NCBI GenBank assembly: GCA_009701115.1
Contig: WLKR01000056.1
Location: forward strand, 1-7,073
Length of the DNA stretch: 7,073 nucleotides
Source: Actinomycetota bacterium
Lineage (GTDB): Bacteria; Actinomycetota; Acidimicrobiia; Acidimicrobiales; RAAP-2
Direction: 5' to 3'
The number at the start of each line of letters is the position of its first letter. Within the stretch, counting starts at the first letter, position 1. A model generated the notes under the pieces. The model was not told the origin of the DNA, ran no database searches, and was given only the letters and a program-made list of their open reading frames with translations. The position numbers and the translations under genes are program-made. Below are positions 5,468 to 7,073 of the stretch, in pieces.

Positions 5468-6516
5468 GTCGACTGCCCGACGTCCTGCGGCTCGTAGCTA
5501 TCGATTCGATCAGTCGCAATGAAGCCGCTCTCGCAACACTCGTCTTTGACGAACTGTGTAGCGTCGAGCACTTAGTCGTAGAGCGGGTTGGTGACAACGT
5601 CATTGCACGCACGGAAGGCTTTCACGCTCACCGGATTCTCGTGGCCGGGCATCTCGACACCGTGCCTGGCGATCCCTCGCTAGCCATCATCGAAGGAGGC
5701 CGCCTCACGGGGCTGGGTGCTTGTGACATGAAGGGCTCATTGGCCGTCATGTTGGAACTGGCTAAGGACACCTCCAAGCGAACGTTTGACATCACCTGGG
5801 TCTTCTACGCCCGCGAAGAGATCGCTCGCAGCGAGTCTGGACTCTTAGAGATTGCCCAACTTCGCCCAGATCTGCTACAGGCTGACGCCGCGATTGTGGC
5901 CGAACCAACCGGGGGAGCCGTTGAGGCCGGTTGCCAGGGAACGCTCCGTCTCGGTCTTACTGTTCAAGGTCTTCGTGCTCACACCGCACGGCCTTTCACG
6001 GGCCGCAATGCCATTCACCGCCTCGGTGCAGCCATCAACCAAGTGGCGCAGTATGAACCTCGCGTGGCAGTCGTGGACGGGATTGCCTTCACTGAGCAGC
6101 TCCAGGTCGTTTCAGTTGGTGGTGGCATTGCTCCTAACGTCGTTCCCGACAGTGCCACCTTGGTTCTTAATCACCGTGTAGCGCCTGACCGCTCGCTCGA
6201 TCAAGCAGTCACGGCAGTTCGAGAGTATCTCGGTGATCTCTTAGAGGACGAAGATCTTCTCGAGGTATTGGACTGGGCTCCGGCAGCTCCGCCATCGCTA
6301 ACGCACCCAGTGATTCAGTCACTCGTCACTGCCTCCGGCCAGCCCGCCCGCGCCAAGGTCGGTTGGACCGATGTCGCCACCTTGCACGAAATGGGTATTC
6401 CCGCCACCAACTTCGGTGCCGGTGACCCGCTGTTGGCCCACCGTTCTGATGAGTTTGTAACCGAAGCTGAGCTGGAGGCATTCGCCACCACTTTGCGCGG
6501 ACTGCTCTTTTCTTAA
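5464..6516 (+). CDS. dapE: succinyl-diaminopimelate desuccinylase DapE
   Basis: DapE is a dinuclear zinc M20-family hydrolase that removes succinate from N-succinyl-LL-DAP, giving the LL-DAP used by DapF. The metal and catalytic residues are all present: His63 and Asp65 in GHLDTVPGD, Asp88 in GACDMKG, the Glu118-Glu119 pair in YAREEIA (general base and metal ligand), Glu147 in AEPTGG, and His326 in LLAHRSDEF. The dimerisation domain, with LRAHTARPFTGRNAIH, lies between. The 350-residue length fits the actinobacterial form, which is somewhat shorter than E. coli DapE. The start is GTG in the overlap GTGA with dapD and has no strong ribosome site, so coupled translation is likely. M20 peptidases have many substrates, but adjacency to dapD makes DapE by far the best call. 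Its TAA stop is shared with the opposite-strand membrane gene. Confidence 0.94.
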   Translation: MSRLPDVLRLVAIDSISRNEAALATLVFDELCSVEHLVVERVGDNVIARTEGFHAHRILVAGHLDTVPGDPSLAIIEGGRLTGLGACDMKGSLAVMLELAKDTSKRTFDITWVFYAREEIARSESGLLEIAQLRPDLLQADAAIVAEPTGGAVEAGCQGTLRLGLTVQGLRAHTARPFTGRNAIHRLGAAINQVAQYEPRVAVVDGIAFTEQLQVVSVGGGIAPNVVPDSATLVLNHRVAPDRSLDQAVTAVREYLGDLLEDEDLLEVLDWAPAAPPSLTHPVIQSLVTASGQPARAKVGWTDVATLHEMGIPATNFGAGDPLLAHRSDEFVTEAELEAFATTLRGLLFS

Positions 6517-6911
6517 AGCGCAACGACGCACAACAGTGCGGCGATCCACACCAGAGTGCGAATCCAGTGCCACAACTCAAGTTTGCGTAGGTTGGTGAGA
6601 GTTCGTTGGGCGGCAATGGCGTTGTGTTGAGGGACGGCACCGAGAATGGTGACCACCACGCCGAGTAGGGCGAATAGCCCGTGGGCTAGTGCGAGCGGCC
6701 GGTGGGGCCCGTTCAAAATCCACGCCGCACAAAGCAGTCCCTGTGAGAGCCAGGCGGGGCCGACAGCGATGGTGATGGCACTGCTGTGTTGGCGATGGTA
6801 GTCAGACCACTCGTGGAGACCGACTGATCTGAACGCCGGATAGACGACAACTCCCACGACAAATGCGAGGCCCACCAAATAGGCGTCCGTGATCAGCAGG
6901 GCTGTTCTCAT
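6513..6911 (-). CDS. small four-helix membrane protein of unknown function
   Basis: The 132-residue product is an integral membrane protein with four likely helices at about 4-26, 45-66, 71-93 and 114-132. Loops carry WSDYHRQHSSAI (after helix 1), VPQHNAIAAQ (after helix 3) and LWHWIRT leading into helix 4. The layout recalls small DUF1772/anthrone-oxygenase-like membrane proteins, but I do not recognise the family with certainty and assign no function. Several His residues at the membrane faces could bind metal or a cofactor; that is speculation. I chose ATG 6911, which puts helix 1 right at the N-terminus. GTG at 6938 or 6935 would add 8-9 residues (VRIGKPIA region). No ribosome site is clear for any of them. 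It lies downstream of lexA on the same strand, about 80 nt away, and its stop overlaps the dapE stop. Confidence 0.75.
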   Translation of the reverse strand: MRTALLITDAYLVGLAFVVGVVVYPAFRSVGLHEWSDYHRQHSSAITIAVGPAWLSQGLLCAAWILNGPHRPLALAHGLFALLGVVVTILGAVPQHNAIAAQRTLTNLRKLELWHWIRTLVWIAALLCVVAL

Positions 6912-6991
6912 GGCTATCGGTTTACCAATTCGCACCACAAATCATGCACCGGATACTCCGACGCTCGAACCGCAAATCTTTGAAGAAGCGC

Positions 6992-7073
6992 CTAGTAGTT
7001 GCGGAGTACCGAGATGACTTTGCCGTAGATAACGACATCGTTGGCGTCGAACTCCATGGGCTCCATCGTGGAG
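6992..7073 (-). CDS. lexA: LexA repressor, C-terminal end (5' part outside the window)
   Basis: The minus strand reads STMEPMEFDANDVVIYGK followed by VISVLRNY and a TAG stop. The EPM...D...V.IYGKV..VLR pattern is the C-terminal end of actinobacterial LexA, the SOS repressor whose S24-type protease domain self-cleaves when RecA is activated. Only 26 codons are visible; the helix-turn-helix domain, the cleavage site and the Ser-Lys dyad lie beyond the right edge. LexA lies close to miaA-dapF-hflX in other actinobacteria such as mycobacteria, which supports the call. Another S24-family protein cannot be wholly excluded from so short a piece. Confidence 0.82.
   Translation of the reverse strand, partial: STMEPMEFDANDVVIYGKVISVLRNY

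Noticed and set aside
6965..6985. Possible SOS box beyond the lexA stop (TCGAAC half-site)
   Set aside because: The actinobacterial box needs a matching GTTCGA half after about 4 nt; the sequence there is AATCTT, so only half a site is present.

Overview
The window reads as chromosomal DNA of a moderately GC-rich actinobacterium, possibly from the Acidimicrobiia (that rank is inference). Three things point to an actinobacterium. The linkage of miaA, dapF, hflX and lexA is known from this phylum. DapC and DapE look like the actinobacterial types. GTG starts and probable leaderless promoters are common. Most of the window is the succinylase branch of meso-diaminopimelate (DAP)/lysine synthesis, which supplies peptidoglycan and lysine.

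Left half (1-3867, + strand): the 3' part of miaA (tRNA dimethylallyltransferase), then dapF (DAP epimerase), hflX (ribosome-associated GTPase) and dapC (succinyl-DAP aminotransferase). The genes are tightly packed. miaA and dapF are about 20 nt apart, while dapF/hflX and hflX/dapC overlap by 4 nt (GTGA and ATGA), so this is almost certainly one operon. DapF has Ser in place of the first of its two catalytic Cys residues.

Middle (3864-4645): a two-gene toxin-antitoxin module on the minus strand, with a ribbon-helix-helix antitoxin followed by a Doc/Fic toxin. It sits between dapC and dapD and is visibly lower in GC than its neighbours. A 21-bp near-palindrome lies just upstream of the antitoxin and covers a probable -10 box. 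The 194-bp gap between antitoxin and dapD is a divergent promoter region; the dapD start looks leaderless.

Right half (4646-6516, + strand): dapD (tetrahydrodipicolinate N-succinyltransferase, E. coli type) and dapE (succinyl-DAP desuccinylase), overlapping by 4 nt. With DapC and DapF this gives every succinylase-branch step after dihydrodipicolinate reductase; dapA and dapB are not in the window. Two minus-strand genes follow: a small four-helix membrane protein of unknown function, and the last codons of lexA (SOS repressor) at the right edge.

Both convergent gene pairs (dapC/doc and dapE/membrane protein) overlap by exactly 4 nt, sharing TTAG and TTAA as opposite-strand stops. I see no rRNA, tRNA, CRISPR, IS element or convincing intrinsic terminator.
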